64,000 nucleotides of DNA from Roseovarius aestuarii (GTDB lineage: Bacteria > Pseudomonadota > Alphaproteobacteria > Rhodobacterales > Rhodobacteraceae). Below the pieces are notes generated by a model that had not been told where the DNA came from, searched no databases, and was given only the letters and a program-made list of their open reading frames with translations. The position numbers and the translations under genes were made by a program. Below are positions 55,485 to 64,000 of the stretch, piece after piece. Every line of letters starts with the position of its first letter. The stretch's first letter is position 1. The stretch is from positions 1-64,000 of the forward strand of contig JAPWHL010000019.1 in assembly GCA_027214255.1 (NCBI GenBank), read 5' to 3'.

Positions 55485-56288
55485 TCAGCGGCCGACGAAA
55501 ACCGGCTTGCGCTTTTCGTGAAAGGCCTTGACCCCTTCCGCAAAATCTTCGGATTGGCGAAGACGGCTGTACCCGTGGCCTTCCAGTTCGATCCCGGTAG
55601 CCACCGTCGCGTTTTCGCTATCATTCAACAGTTTCTTGGCCGTGCGTTGCGCCATCGGCGAGAAGCCACGCAGCTCGCTCACCAATGCGTCGGTGGCTGC
55701 CTCCAATGCGTCATCTTCGACCAGTTCCACGGCAATGCCCCAATCATAGGCCTGCTGACCGCTGATACGGCGCGAACGCATGACGACATCTTTGGTGCGG
55801 GCCAACCCGATCAACGCCTGAAGCCGCGCAGACCCACCGGAACCGGGAATCTGACCCAGTTTCTGTTCCGGCAATGCGTAACGCGTGGATTTTGCGGCGA
55901 TACGGAAATCGCACGCCAGCGAGATTTCGAACCCGACCCCAAACGTGTAACCTTTGTTCGCGGCGATCACCGGCTTGGCACAGCGCCAAGGGGCGGCGAT
56001 GTTATCTGCAAGGTGGCTGACATGTTCGGGCGACGCGTCAAGAAAGCCCTTGATGTAACCGCCGGACGAAAAATTCTCGCCCTCGGCACGCAGCACGATC
56101 ACACGCACCCGATCATCGCCATCCAGCGCCTCAAACGCGGCGCGCAACTGATCGCGCTGCCGCATTGAAATCACGTTCATCGGCGCCCGGTCCAGGATAA
56201 TGTCGCCACGCTCGTTCTCGGCATCTACTTCGATGCGAAAACCATCCAGATCGGCCAGTGCCGGGTGGTCATAATTCGGGTTTGTCAT
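55485..56288 (-). CDS. hmfE: crotonase family, probable 2-oxoglutaryl-CoA hydrolase (HmfE-like)
   Basis: A 267-residue crotonase. The oxyanion loops are FSSGGYIKGF near residue 74 and ANKGYTFGVGFEISLACDF near 110. The gene position directly after the acyl-CoA ligase and the molybdenum dehydrogenase matches hmfE of the 2-furoate pathway, which hydrolyses 2-oxoglutaryl-CoA to 2-oxoglutarate. Sequence alone would only support an enoyl-CoA hydratase/isomerase. It overlaps the ligase gene by 4 bases; the transporter genes follow after 50 bases. Confidence 0.72.
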   Translation of the reverse strand: MTNPNYDHPALADLDGFRIEVDAENERGDIILDRAPMNVISMRQRDQLRAAFEALDGDDRVRVIVLRAEGENFSSGGYIKGFLDASPEHVSHLADNIAAPWRCAKPVIAANKGYTFGVGFEISLACDFRIAAKSTRYALPEQKLGQIPGSGGSARLQALIGLARTKDVVMRSRRISGQQAYDWGIAVELVEDDALEAATDALVSELRGFSPMAQRTAKKLLNDSENATVATGIELEGHGYSRLRQSEDFAEGVKAFHEKRKPVFVGR

Positions 56289-57856
56289 GGGGTTTTCTCC
56301 TTCATGGCAGCAGAACTGTGCGCTGCGGTGTCTTGTTGTTCAGGTGTGTAATTTCCCGCGATCAGATCGCGGCGAAGCAGCTTTCCAACCGGAGATTTCG
56401 GAAGCTCGGCAACGAACACAAAGTCCTTGGGCCGCTTGAAATTGGCGAGGGATGATGCGCGGCAATGCTCGGTCAAAACCGCGGCTGACACATCGCCGTG
56501 ACGTTTGACGAATGCGGTAACGATTTTACCCCACCGTTCGTCGGGCAAACCGACCACGGCGCATTCAGAGACATCCGGATGCGTGGACAGACAGCTTTCC
56601 ACTTCGACAGGCGAGACATTTTCACCACCGGTGATGATCATATCATCCACCCGACCAGACACGAACAGATCGCCATCCGCATCAAAATGCCCGCAATCTC
56701 CGGTAAAGTACCAACCATCCTTCATTGCTTTCTCGTTGGCAGCAGGGTTCTTGAAATACCCCTCAAAGGATTCGTCCCCCGCCAGTGTGGCAATGATTTC
56801 CCCTTCGCAGCCTTGCGCGACAACGGCCTCTGGATCGCCAGCGCCCATCTCGACCACACGCAAATGCTGGTTCAATCCCGCCCTACCGGCCGATCCAGGC
56901 TTGGCCACAGCGTTTTGCTCGATCGAAAACGTGTAAATTTCAGAGGAACCGAAATGGTTCACGAACAGTTCGGGCTTGAACGCAGCATCGACCCGTTTCA
57001 GCAGCCCATCAGTCATCGACGCACCGGCATAGCCCAGCCGCTTGACCGATGTGAGGTCGGTACTCTTGAAATCCGCATGCTCCAGCAGATCATAATAAAG
57101 CGTGGGCACCAGATAGAGACTTCCGATCCGTTCCTCGGCAATCAGGCGCAAGGCAGCCGCGCAATTGAACCGCGGCAGACACACAAACAGGCCGTTCAGC
57201 AACGTCATCGCCAATAGCGACCGTACCCCCATGGTATGATAGAGCGGCATCACCCCCAGCGTGACGTCTCCCATCGGCATCATGTTCTGCGCGATATGGG
57301 CCAATGCGCCCGCCCGTTCGGCCCGGTGTCGACGCGGCACGCCTTTGGGTCGGGCTGTTGTCCCACTGGTGTACAGCATGATCGACCAATCTTCGGCACT
57401 GGCCTGTGGGCTGGCATCGGGTGCAGACGCTCCGATGATCTGGTCAAATTCGAGCGCGCCGGGAACAGCGACCTGATAGGTCAGGCTTGGCAGGTGTGCG
57501 ACCTTGGTGGCGGCCCCCATTGCTTCAACACTGGAGCCGTCAAAGGCCAGCGCGCGCGCCTCGCTATTGGTGACGAAAAAGTCGATCTCATCCGGGGTGG
57601 CCCGCCAGTTGACAGGCACAATGATAACCCCTGCCAGCTGGCAGGCCCAATGCAGACTGGCGGCGGCGCGATTGTTCTGCATGGCCACAACGATGCGGTC
57701 ACCATGGCGTAGCCCCATGTCGGCCAACCCAACCACCAATGACGAAATCTGCGCGAACCAGTCTTCATAGCTAAGCCGGGTATCACCATCTACAATCGCC
57801 ATCGACGTCGGCGCGCGGGCCACACTGGAAACAAGAGAACGACCAAGATCAAGCAT
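56285..57856 (-). CDS. hmfD: acyl-CoA ligase, probable 2-furoyl-CoA synthetase (HmfD-like)
   Basis: A 523-residue adenylate-forming enzyme. The phosphate loop is IMLYTSGTTARPKGVPRRHR, the adenylate motif YFTGDCGHFDADGDLFVSGR with DDMIITGGENVSP, and the catalytic Lys lies in KSPVGKLLRRDL near the end. It activates a carboxylic acid with ATP and CoA. Its place between the dehydrogenase subunits and the crotonase fits 2-furoate activation. It overlaps its neighbours by 8 and 4 bases. Confidence 0.78.
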   Translation of the reverse strand: MLDLGRSLVSSVARAPTSMAIVDGDTRLSYEDWFAQISSLVVGLADMGLRHGDRIVVAMQNNRAAASLHWACQLAGVIIVPVNWRATPDEIDFFVTNSEARALAFDGSSVEAMGAATKVAHLPSLTYQVAVPGALEFDQIIGASAPDASPQASAEDWSIMLYTSGTTARPKGVPRRHRAERAGALAHIAQNMMPMGDVTLGVMPLYHTMGVRSLLAMTLLNGLFVCLPRFNCAAALRLIAEERIGSLYLVPTLYYDLLEHADFKSTDLTSVKRLGYAGASMTDGLLKRVDAAFKPELFVNHFGSSEIYTFSIEQNAVAKPGSAGRAGLNQHLRVVEMGAGDPEAVVAQGCEGEIIATLAGDESFEGYFKNPAANEKAMKDGWYFTGDCGHFDADGDLFVSGRVDDMIITGGENVSPVEVESCLSTHPDVSECAVVGLPDERWGKIVTAFVKRHGDVSAAVLTEHCRASSLANFKRPKDFVFVAELPKSPVGKLLRRDLIAGNYTPEQQDTAAHSSAAMKEKTP

Positions 57857-58358
57857 CTTTGGTTTCCTTTGAAATGGTTTCGGCGGCTTCGAGCGCAGCG
57901 TTTAGAATGGCCTGATAGCCGGTGCAGCGACACAGATGACCTGACAGAACATCGCGAATTTGATCCTCATTCACGTCCGGCGTGTCGCGCAGCAACGTGT
58001 CCAGAGACATCAGGATACCAGCCGTGCAAAACCCGCACTGGAGGGCATGGTTTTTACGAAAAGACTCCTGCAACACCGACAACCGGTCAGGCGCGGGGGC
58101 GAGCCCTTCAACCGTATCCACCACCGCCCCGTCGACCTGCACGGCCAAGGTCAGGCAACTGCGTGCCATCGAACCATCAATTCTCAGGGTGCAGGCACCG
58201 CAAACCCCATGTTCGCACCCGACATGGGTGCCGGTAGCGGCCAGTTCGTGACGCAAAAAATCGCTTAGCAGCATACGGGGCGTGGCCTGCCCTTCGACCA
58301 GCTGACCGTTCAGCGTCAATGTCACCGTGTGGCGTTGATCGGCGTTCAAGCGGCGCAT
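57849..58358 (-). CDS. hmfC: 2Fe-2S subunit of molybdenum dehydrogenase (HmfC-like)
   Basis: A 169-residue subunit with two [2Fe-2S] sites: the plant-ferredoxin-type CEHGVCGACTLRIDGS plus a further Cys, and the C-terminal QCGFCTAGIL with CRCTGYQ. It passes electrons from the molybdenum cofactor to the FAD subunit. It overlaps the FAD subunit gene by 13 bases. The same architecture occurs in CO dehydrogenase and xanthine dehydrogenase, so the furoyl-CoA assignment rests on the operon. Confidence 0.8.
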   Translation of the reverse strand: MRRLNADQRHTVTLTLNGQLVEGQATPRMLLSDFLRHELAATGTHVGCEHGVCGACTLRIDGSMARSCLTLAVQVDGAVVDTVEGLAPAPDRLSVLQESFRKNHALQCGFCTAGILMSLDTLLRDTPDVNEDQIRDVLSGHLCRCTGYQAILNAALEAAETISKETKDA

Positions 58359-59173
58359 TGGCGGGCCTCCTTCAGCGCGGTTGCGCCCAGATTGCGGACA
58401 AGATCACGACGATACCGGGCACTGGCATGCAGATCCGCGCGCGCATCCAATGACCACGCCAGCGCGTTCAACGCCTCTGCCTCATCCGATGGGTCCAGCG
58501 TGTCCCAATCATGCAAAACCGGCGTGTCGTTGACACCGCCGATGGCCAAGCGCACACGGTCATTTGAAATCAGCGCGGCACAGGCAACGATGGCAAAGTC
58601 CCCCTTGCGGCGGCCTACCTCGCGAAATCCGGTGCCGGTGCCGGCAGGCATTTGGGGAAACTCGACCGCCTCGATGACTTCATCGTCGGCTTTGTCCGTC
58701 AGCATCATACCCATAAAGAAATCGGCGGCGGCAACCTTTCGCCGTTTGTTCCCCCGACGCAAAATCACCGTACCGCCCAGTGCGGCCAACGTCAGCGGAA
58801 GCTCCGAAGAGGGATCAGCATGCGCGATTGAACCACATATCGTGCCACGTGCACGTGTCTGCGTATGACCCACCCAAGGCAGGCTGCGCGCCAACAATGG
58901 TGCTGCCGCGCCAAGACCCGGCCACGCCAAAAGATCGGCCTGACGGACCCCGGCCCCAACGTGCAGAACGGCCTTGTCTACAGTGATCTGACGCGCGTCT
59001 GTTGCAGGCATGATATCGACCAGAACTGCGGGCTGGGCCAGACGCATGTTCAGCATCGGCATCAATGATTGACCACCCGCCAGAATCCGGGCGGCGTCAC
59101 CATTCTGTTCAATGACCTGCGCGGCCTCGTCCAGACTGTCACAACGCACATAATCAAAGGGGGCCGGTTTCAT
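58346..59173 (-). CDS. hmfB: FAD subunit of molybdenum dehydrogenase (HmfB-like)
   Basis: A 275-residue subunit with the FAD-binding motifs ARILAGGQSLMPMLNMRLAQ near residue 29 and ARGTICGSIAHADPSSELPL near 108, and a CO-dehydrogenase-flavoprotein C-terminal domain (GFREVGRRKGDFAIVACAAL). It accepts electrons from the Fe-S subunit. It overlaps the large subunit by 4 bases, which implies matched synthesis. Confidence 0.82.
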   Translation of the reverse strand: MKPAPFDYVRCDSLDEAAQVIEQNGDAARILAGGQSLMPMLNMRLAQPAVLVDIMPATDARQITVDKAVLHVGAGVRQADLLAWPGLGAAAPLLARSLPWVGHTQTRARGTICGSIAHADPSSELPLTLAALGGTVILRRGNKRRKVAAADFFMGMMLTDKADDEVIEAVEFPQMPAGTGTGFREVGRRKGDFAIVACAALISNDRVRLAIGGVNDTPVLHDWDTLDPSDEAEALNALAWSLDARADLHASARYRRDLVRNLGATALKEARQCAA

Positions 59174-62121
59174 CGCGCACCTCCCAACAGGGCGCGCAAT
59201 CGCACCATCAGACCTTGTTTGGGGGCCTGCCCGCCAGCCTTGCGTCCCAAAGCCGCAAAGAATTGACCGATCACAATCTTTGCGGCGCCGTCCAACAGAC
59301 GCCCGCCAACGGCAGCGACCTTGCCGCCAACAGCGGCCTCATAGCGATATGATATTACGGTGCCGCCTTGTTCATCCGGCGTCAGGGTGACTGTACCTGT
59401 CCCCGATCCGGTACCCAAAGCCCCGCTGGCCTTGCCGGTCAACACCGCGCTGTGCGGCTCGACCAGATCCGACAGACCAACATCCACGCGATACCGTCCT
59501 TTAACCGGCCCAACGCCCAGCGTGACATCAGCAACAAAGCGCGTCGGCGTAATCTGTTTGACGCCATGCGCACCGGGGATCATCGCGGCCAGTTGGTCGG
59601 CGTCCATCAGCAAATCCCAGATTTGCTGGGGGGACGCATCAACCCGCGCTTCGCCTTGACCTGACAGGCCTTTTCCATTTGGTTCTGGCGCCGTCATCTG
59701 CCCTTCCGGTGCAGGGCGCTCATCCGCAAGCAGGTCTGCAATCCGCGTCGGACTTAACGGCAGTGTCAAATCTAGCGGGCCATGGGCCGGGGCCAGCGCA
59801 TCTGCCACCGCATTGGCAATACAAACAGGGGTGGACATACAATTGCCCTCACCAACGCCCTTGGCCCCCAACGGCGTCAGCGGCGATGGTGTGCAGATGT
59901 GCAGGATTTGTAGATCAGGAATCTCATGGATGGTCGGCACCGGATAGTCGGCAAAGGTGCCCGCCAAAAAGGCACCGTCATCCGCATATGCGTATTCTTC
60001 AAAGAGGGCCGCACCCACGGCATGTGCAAAGGCACCCCGAATTTGGCCTTCGACCATACCTTCATGCAGGATGGTCCCACAGTCATGCATGGTGACATAA
60101 CGGTCAATCCGCACCTCGTGGGTGACGGGATCAATCTCGACCCCGCAAAAGTCAAAGATAAACGCATGGCACAGCGATGAATTTATTCCGTCACCTTCGG
60201 TCGGAGCCGTCAGTTCCGGAGCGGTCCAAATCGCGGTTTCGCGGATAGGACTGCCAACGCCATCGGGCAGCGTGGCTGGAGCCCAATGCGCCGCCGAAGC
60301 AACGCGGGAAAAACTAAGGGAGGCGTCCGGATTCGCGATCGAAAACACCTTCCCGCCCGCAAATTCGATATCCTCTGGTGTGACGTTCAATTGTGCGGCG
60401 GCAATCTGTGCGATCCGGTCGCGCAAACGATCCGCAGCAATCCGCACCGCCCCGGCCGACGCAGCGGCGAACCGGCTGGAATAGTTGCCAGCGGCAATCG
60501 ACCATGCATCTTTGGCCGTATCCATGGCGGCAGTAACACGGATGGCCTTTGGGTCCAGCCCCAGCCGATCGGCAATAATGCCTGCCACGATGGTCTTGTG
60601 CCCTTGCCCCTGCGGGACCGAATCGATCTGCGCCGAGACACTTCCAACCGGGTCGATTGAAATCGTCGCACAAGATTGCGCACCGTTCTTTGGTCCTGCC
60701 TTTGCGCGCTCGGCTGGGGTCAGTGCAGTCGACAGATATCCCATGTTGGATACGGATGGCTCTACCGCTGCCGTCAGGCCAATTCCATAGATCCGCCCCT
60801 CGGCGCGCGCGTCATCGCGCCGCGCCAACAGCGCCTTATATGCTCCGTCGGATACCGCGCGCTCTACGGCCTGCGTGTAATCGCCGGAATCATAGGTGGC
60901 CCCGCTGGCCGTCCGGTAGGGGAACGACTGGGTTCCAATCAGATTGGTGCGGATCACATCCAACGGATCAAGGGCCAGATCGACCGCCACACGCTGCATC
61001 AACCGCTCCAGCGCAAAGTAGATTTGCGGCCCACCGAAACCACGATTGAGGCCAGTCGGTGTTTTGTTTGTCATAACAATACGGTTGCGAACCGACAGGT
61101 TGGGGATGTCGTAAGCCCCGCACAAATTGCCGTGCATCCGATAGAGCGTTGCCGGTTCCGGCGCACGTAGATATGCCCCCACATCCTCGACCTGATCATA
61201 GGCCAAGGCGGTCACACGACCGGATTTTGTCACGGCCGCGCGCAATGTAATCGCGCGATTGGTCGCCGACACCGATGCGGTCAAATGTTCCAGACGGTCC
61301 TCAACCCACTTGACTGGCCGATCAGCAATACGCGCACAAGCCCCAAGCAAAGCAATGTAAGGAAAGACACCTTGCTTCACGCCAAAGCTACCGCCAGAGT
61401 CTTCGGGAGTTTTCAGGCGCAACCGATTGCCCGGCACATTCAGCGCGCGCGCAATCACCGGATGGATAGAGAACGGGCCTTGAAAATTGGCACTTACATC
61501 ATAGGCCTGATCGTGGGGATGCCATTCGGCCAGAACACCATAGGTTTCGATGGGCGTGCATGAATTACGCGGATAGCGCACGGAAATTTCAGTTATGTGA
61601 TCAGCCGTTGCAAAGGCCGCATCCGGATCACCATAGCTGAATTGCCGCTCCGATCCCAGATTGACGCCCATTTCATCGTGCAGGATGGGCGCGTCGTCGC
61701 CCAACGCCAGAAGGGGATCAATCACCGGGGGAAAAACGTCATATTCGACCTTGATTAGATCCAGCGCATCCTCGGCCAAATACCGATCTGCTGCCAGAAC
61801 TACGGCAACCGGCTCTCCGGTATAGCGGACCTTATCGCGTGCAATTGGCCAGCACTGGATCGGAAGCTTCACACCGACCATCAGGGGCGCGGCCACTTGG
61901 GCGTAATCATCACCGATGATCACCGAATGAATACCCTTCAAGGCACGCGCGGCGCTGGTGTCGATAGATTGGATACATGCGTGGGCATGAGGGCTGCGCA
62001 AAATCGCGGCGTGCAAAGCCGCGCGAGGTGTTGGCAGGTCGTCAAAAAAACGCCCACGGCCCGTCACCAACGGCGCGTCTTCGACCCGCAACATGGCCGG
62101 ATTTGGGGTGCCCCCTAACAT
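59170..62121 (-). CDS. hmfA: molybdopterin large subunit with C-terminal CoxG-type domain (HmfA-like)
   Basis: A 983-residue large subunit. Residues 1-120 are the aldehyde oxidase/xanthine dehydrogenase a/b hammerhead, then the Moco-binding domain follows to about 790. The active-site loop reads TGLNRGFGGPQIYFALERL, lacking the AYRCSFR motif of CO dehydrogenase, so it is not CO oxidation. Residues about 830-960 form a CoxG/SRPBCC domain (VDASPQQIWDLLMDADQLAA, TLGVGPVKGRYRV), often a separate gene. It is the first structural gene after the AraC regulator; GGAGGAAG precedes the ATG. 2-furoyl-CoA hydroxylation is the likely reaction. Confidence 0.78.
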   Translation of the reverse strand: MLGGTPNPAMLRVEDAPLVTGRGRFFDDLPTPRAALHAAILRSPHAHACIQSIDTSAARALKGIHSVIIGDDYAQVAAPLMVGVKLPIQCWPIARDKVRYTGEPVAVVLAADRYLAEDALDLIKVEYDVFPPVIDPLLALGDDAPILHDEMGVNLGSERQFSYGDPDAAFATADHITEISVRYPRNSCTPIETYGVLAEWHPHDQAYDVSANFQGPFSIHPVIARALNVPGNRLRLKTPEDSGGSFGVKQGVFPYIALLGACARIADRPVKWVEDRLEHLTASVSATNRAITLRAAVTKSGRVTALAYDQVEDVGAYLRAPEPATLYRMHGNLCGAYDIPNLSVRNRIVMTNKTPTGLNRGFGGPQIYFALERLMQRVAVDLALDPLDVIRTNLIGTQSFPYRTASGATYDSGDYTQAVERAVSDGAYKALLARRDDARAEGRIYGIGLTAAVEPSVSNMGYLSTALTPAERAKAGPKNGAQSCATISIDPVGSVSAQIDSVPQGQGHKTIVAGIIADRLGLDPKAIRVTAAMDTAKDAWSIAAGNYSSRFAAASAGAVRIAADRLRDRIAQIAAAQLNVTPEDIEFAGGKVFSIANPDASLSFSRVASAAHWAPATLPDGVGSPIRETAIWTAPELTAPTEGDGINSSLCHAFIFDFCGVEIDPVTHEVRIDRYVTMHDCGTILHEGMVEGQIRGAFAHAVGAALFEEYAYADDGAFLAGTFADYPVPTIHEIPDLQILHICTPSPLTPLGAKGVGEGNCMSTPVCIANAVADALAPAHGPLDLTLPLSPTRIADLLADERPAPEGQMTAPEPNGKGLSGQGEARVDASPQQIWDLLMDADQLAAMIPGAHGVKQITPTRFVADVTLGVGPVKGRYRVDVGLSDLVEPHSAVLTGKASGALGTGSGTGTVTLTPDEQGGTVISYRYEAAVGGKVAAVGGRLLDGAAKIVIGQFFAALGRKAGGQAPKQGLMVRLRALLGGAR

Positions 62122-62221
62122 ACCCGCTCTTCCTCCCAGATAAACGCAGTTGTCAGACCACGTTATCCAGTCAGATCGGTGGAAACCGAGCGATGCGCGT
62201 CGCGCTATTTACCCAGGAGTC

Positions 62222-63088
62222 TCAAAGTCGCAGGAAATTTGACAGATCACCCAACCTGCTTGTCGCCCGAAAGTTGGATGGGGCGACCCCCGCGTGATCG
62301 CGAAAGAATCGCGTAAAGTGGGCTTGGGTCGAGAACCCCAAACGATCCGATAAAGTCCCGAAACTAACATCACTGGACAAGGTGGCGCTGACCGCCTGCT
62401 CCAGCCGGATCATGTTCAGAAAAACCCGCGGCGTCACGCCGGTCGATGCTTCGAACACGCGGAAAAAATTCGCCCGGCTCATCCCCGCAGATTGCGCCAG
62501 CTGATCAACACCACCGATGCTTCCGGGGTCTGTTCTGATTTCAGTGATTGCTTTGCTAACACGCCAATCTATGGATTGCGTGCGCGCCGCGTCACGCAGA
62601 CTGTCGCCGATCGTGCGCCACGGCGTGAACCGCTCGATCACGGCAACCATCAATGCACTTAACTGGGATTCATGATCCGCCCCAGCGGTGGGCGCATGCA
62701 CCATCGACGCAGACAACTCAAGCGTCTGCTTGCGAATTTCGGGGGTGATAGCGTCAGAGATTTTTCCAAAAAAACCCGCACCACCGCTTGCAGCCCAATT
62801 GCCACGCAACATCGCCAGCCATGTAGGCTCTATGTAAAGGGCCAGAATAATGGTGCGCGGTGCGTCGGGGCGGTGGACATACGCATGCGGCGTCCATGCA
62901 TTGATCAAAACGGCGCTTTCATCCGTCAGATGCGCAACCTTGTCGCCCACCAAGAAAGACGTGTCCGCGCCATCGACCTTTAGCAACACATGGCAATGCG
63001 GATGCGCATGGCGCACCAGAGACCGGTCCATGTCAAGCAGTGCCACACGGCCGAAGGGGCCGGTTCTGATCCTCAAAGCGTCAGACAT
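62222..63088 (-). CDS. AraC family transcriptional regulator
   Basis: A 288-residue regulator with an N-terminal cupin-like sensing domain (residues about 1-100, with HAHPHCHVLLKVDG) and two C-terminal helix-turn-helix motifs: GGVDQLAQSAGMSRANFFRV near residue 190 and LSDRLGFSTQAHFTRFFRDH near 253. It is upstream of and co-directional with the furoate operon, with a 100-base gap, so it is the probable activator. The 197 bases upstream (63089-63285) hold no gene and should contain its promoter. Confidence 0.88.
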   Translation of the reverse strand: MSDALRIRTGPFGRVALLDMDRSLVRHAHPHCHVLLKVDGADTSFLVGDKVAHLTDESAVLINAWTPHAYVHRPDAPRTIILALYIEPTWLAMLRGNWAASGGAGFFGKISDAITPEIRKQTLELSASMVHAPTAGADHESQLSALMVAVIERFTPWRTIGDSLRDAARTQSIDWRVSKAITEIRTDPGSIGGVDQLAQSAGMSRANFFRVFEASTGVTPRVFLNMIRLEQAVSATLSSDVSFGTLSDRLGFSTQAHFTRFFRDHAGVAPSNFRATSRLGDLSNFLRL

Positions 63089-63285
63089 TCCACTGTTCTA
63101 GCGGTTTTCCGAGGATTGTCACTGTATATGTAGGGCCATGATCACCCGCCCGCCTAAAAGAACATAAGGCATTTCATACGTCACCTATCAGTAGATAACA
63201 CCGCCAATGGCCTGAATCTGCTGCGGGCTGTACAGCCATTAGACCCCTCTTCCATTCCATCCCCGCACAGGCACGGGGCGCAAGA

Positions 63286-64000
63286 TCACTGCATCATGCT
63301 TGGCAGCCACAATGACAGTTGCGGAAACGAAATGAGGAAGGTCAAAACCACCAAATCAACAGCAATGAACCACCCAACACCACGGAAAATCGCCGACAAG
63401 GCAACGCGATCCCCCAATGCGCCCTTGATGACATAGACATTCAACCCGACAGGCGGCGTCAGAAGACCGATCTCCAATAGCTTCACCAGAACGATGCCCA
63501 GATAGATCAGGTCCAACCCGGCCTCATTCGCCATGGGTAGAATGATCGGCATTGTCAGCAACAAGATGCCAATGGAATCCAGAAAGCAGCCCAAAAACAA
63601 ATACAGCAGTGCAATCGCCACCAGAACCAACAGCTGCGAGGTGCCAAAACTGACAAAGCTCTGGGCAACAAAAGTGGGCACACCTGACAAGGCCATGAAC
63701 TTGCCCAACAAGGCTGTACCGATCACCACCATGAAGATACTGGATGTGCCGATCAATGTTTGCCGGATCGACGCCGACAGGACCGCCAGTGTCAGACTAC
63801 GCCGCAGGCTTGCCACGACAATGGCCAAGGCCGCGCCGACAGCCCCTGCCGCCGTAGGTGTGAAGAAACCCAGAAAGATGCCCGTTAGGACCCCAAGGAT
63901 GATAACTGGCAAGGCCCATGTCTCGGCGATGGCCTGCCGGATGTCGGCGCGCGTGAACCGCTCACGAACGGGCGGGGCCAAACTTGGTTTCAAAGCACAA
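63286..64000 (-). CDS. TRAP transporter large permease (DctM-like), 5' end beyond window
   Basis: The C-terminal 238 codons of a DctM-type subunit; the frame stays open to the right edge, so the true start lies outside. Visible features are about seven helices, the ETWALPVIILGVLTGIFLGF segment, the GCFLDSIGILLLTMPIILP motif and the KLLEIGLLTPPVGLNVYVIK segment that marks the family. It uses an ion gradient with a periplasmic binding protein to import organic acids. It ends 200 bases upstream of the AraC gene, on the same strand, so it may be a separate unit. Confidence 0.9.
   Translation of the reverse strand, partial: CALKPSLAPPVRERFTRADIRQAIAETWALPVIILGVLTGIFLGFFTPTAAGAVGAALAIVVASLRRSLTLAVLSASIRQTLIGTSSIFMVVIGTALLGKFMALSGVPTFVAQSFVSFGTSQLLVLVAIALLYLFLGCFLDSIGILLLTMPIILPMANEAGLDLIYLGIVLVKLLEIGLLTPPVGLNVYVIKGALGDRVALSAIFRGVGWFIAVDLVVLTFLISFPQLSLWLPSMMQ

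Noticed and set aside
57849-62121. Aerobic carbon monoxide dehydrogenase (coxSML)
   Set aside because: The large subunit lacks the AYRCSFR loop of form I enzymes and the neighbours are a CoA ligase and crotonase, so 2-furoyl-CoA dehydrogenase fits better.

Overview
The window looks like chromosomal DNA from a marine alphaproteobacterium of the Rhodobacteraceae (Roseobacter group). The signs are a moderately high G+C content, a NepR/PhyR/EcfG general stress response with GGAAC-N16/17-CGTT promoters, the mreBCD-mrdA-rodA order followed by a ghrA-type dehydrogenase, a lone aa3 oxidase subunit I gene, and many translationally coupled catabolic operons with PotABCD-, Liv- and TRAP-type transporters. 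No phage, insertion sequence or CRISPR array was seen. The placement is inferred from gene content; no 16S rRNA gene is present.

Layout. 1-1196 (minus): start of a secreted protein with near-identical 297-nt repeats, running off the left edge. 1.3-3.5 kb: a LysR regulator convergent with an MFS transporter. 4.1-16.5 kb: a general-stress-response island. At its centre are ecfG-nepR and, divergently, phyR, sharing a palindromic promoter; a HisKA_2-type sensor kinase and a phospholipase D-like gene follow ecfG. Around them are envelope and stress genes (helical membrane-associated proteins, holin-like protein, DUF3618, CsbD, AI-2E transporter, Dps, DUF1328, PLDc_N/YihY). Eight close matches to the EcfG promoter lie within about 12 kb, and a ninth precedes an HdeA-like gene at 28.3 kb. 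A Crp/Fnr regulator and a degenerate receiver-domain protein sit inside this island.

16.7-29.6 kb is mostly housekeeping: a uracil-DNA glycosylase family protein, an SseB-like protein, ghrA, the rod-shape/elongasome operon (mreB, mreC, mreD, mrdA, rodA), a small zinc-ribbon-like membrane protein, a DUF1989 protein, ctaD, the HdeA-like protein, lipB and tRNA-Leu(GAG).

30.0-42.8 kb: a nine-gene minus-strand operon encoding a polyamine-type ABC importer, hydantoinase/oxoprolinase A and B subunits, a class-V PLP enzyme, a VOC protein and a DAO-type FAD oxidase. A divergent LacI regulator and a perfect 18-bp palindrome control it. The substrate is unknown; import followed by ATP-dependent opening of a cyclic amide is the likely logic.

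42.9-49.7 kb: an iron/haem locus. An IRO-box-like site precedes a TonB-dependent haem receptor, an exporter-fold ABC protein, a HemS/ChuX-like protein and a ChaN protein; a DUF2218-siderophore-interacting reductase gene faces them. There is no HmuTUV importer in the window.

50.1-63.1 kb: an eleven-gene minus-strand operon headed by an AraC regulator. The order molybdopterin dehydrogenase (large, FAD and Fe-S subunits), acyl-CoA ligase, crotonase matches hmfABCDE of 2-furoate catabolism (2-furoyl-CoA to 2-oxoglutarate). It continues into a Liv-type ABC importer and an alpha/beta hydrolase. A TRAP large permease gene is cut by the right edge.
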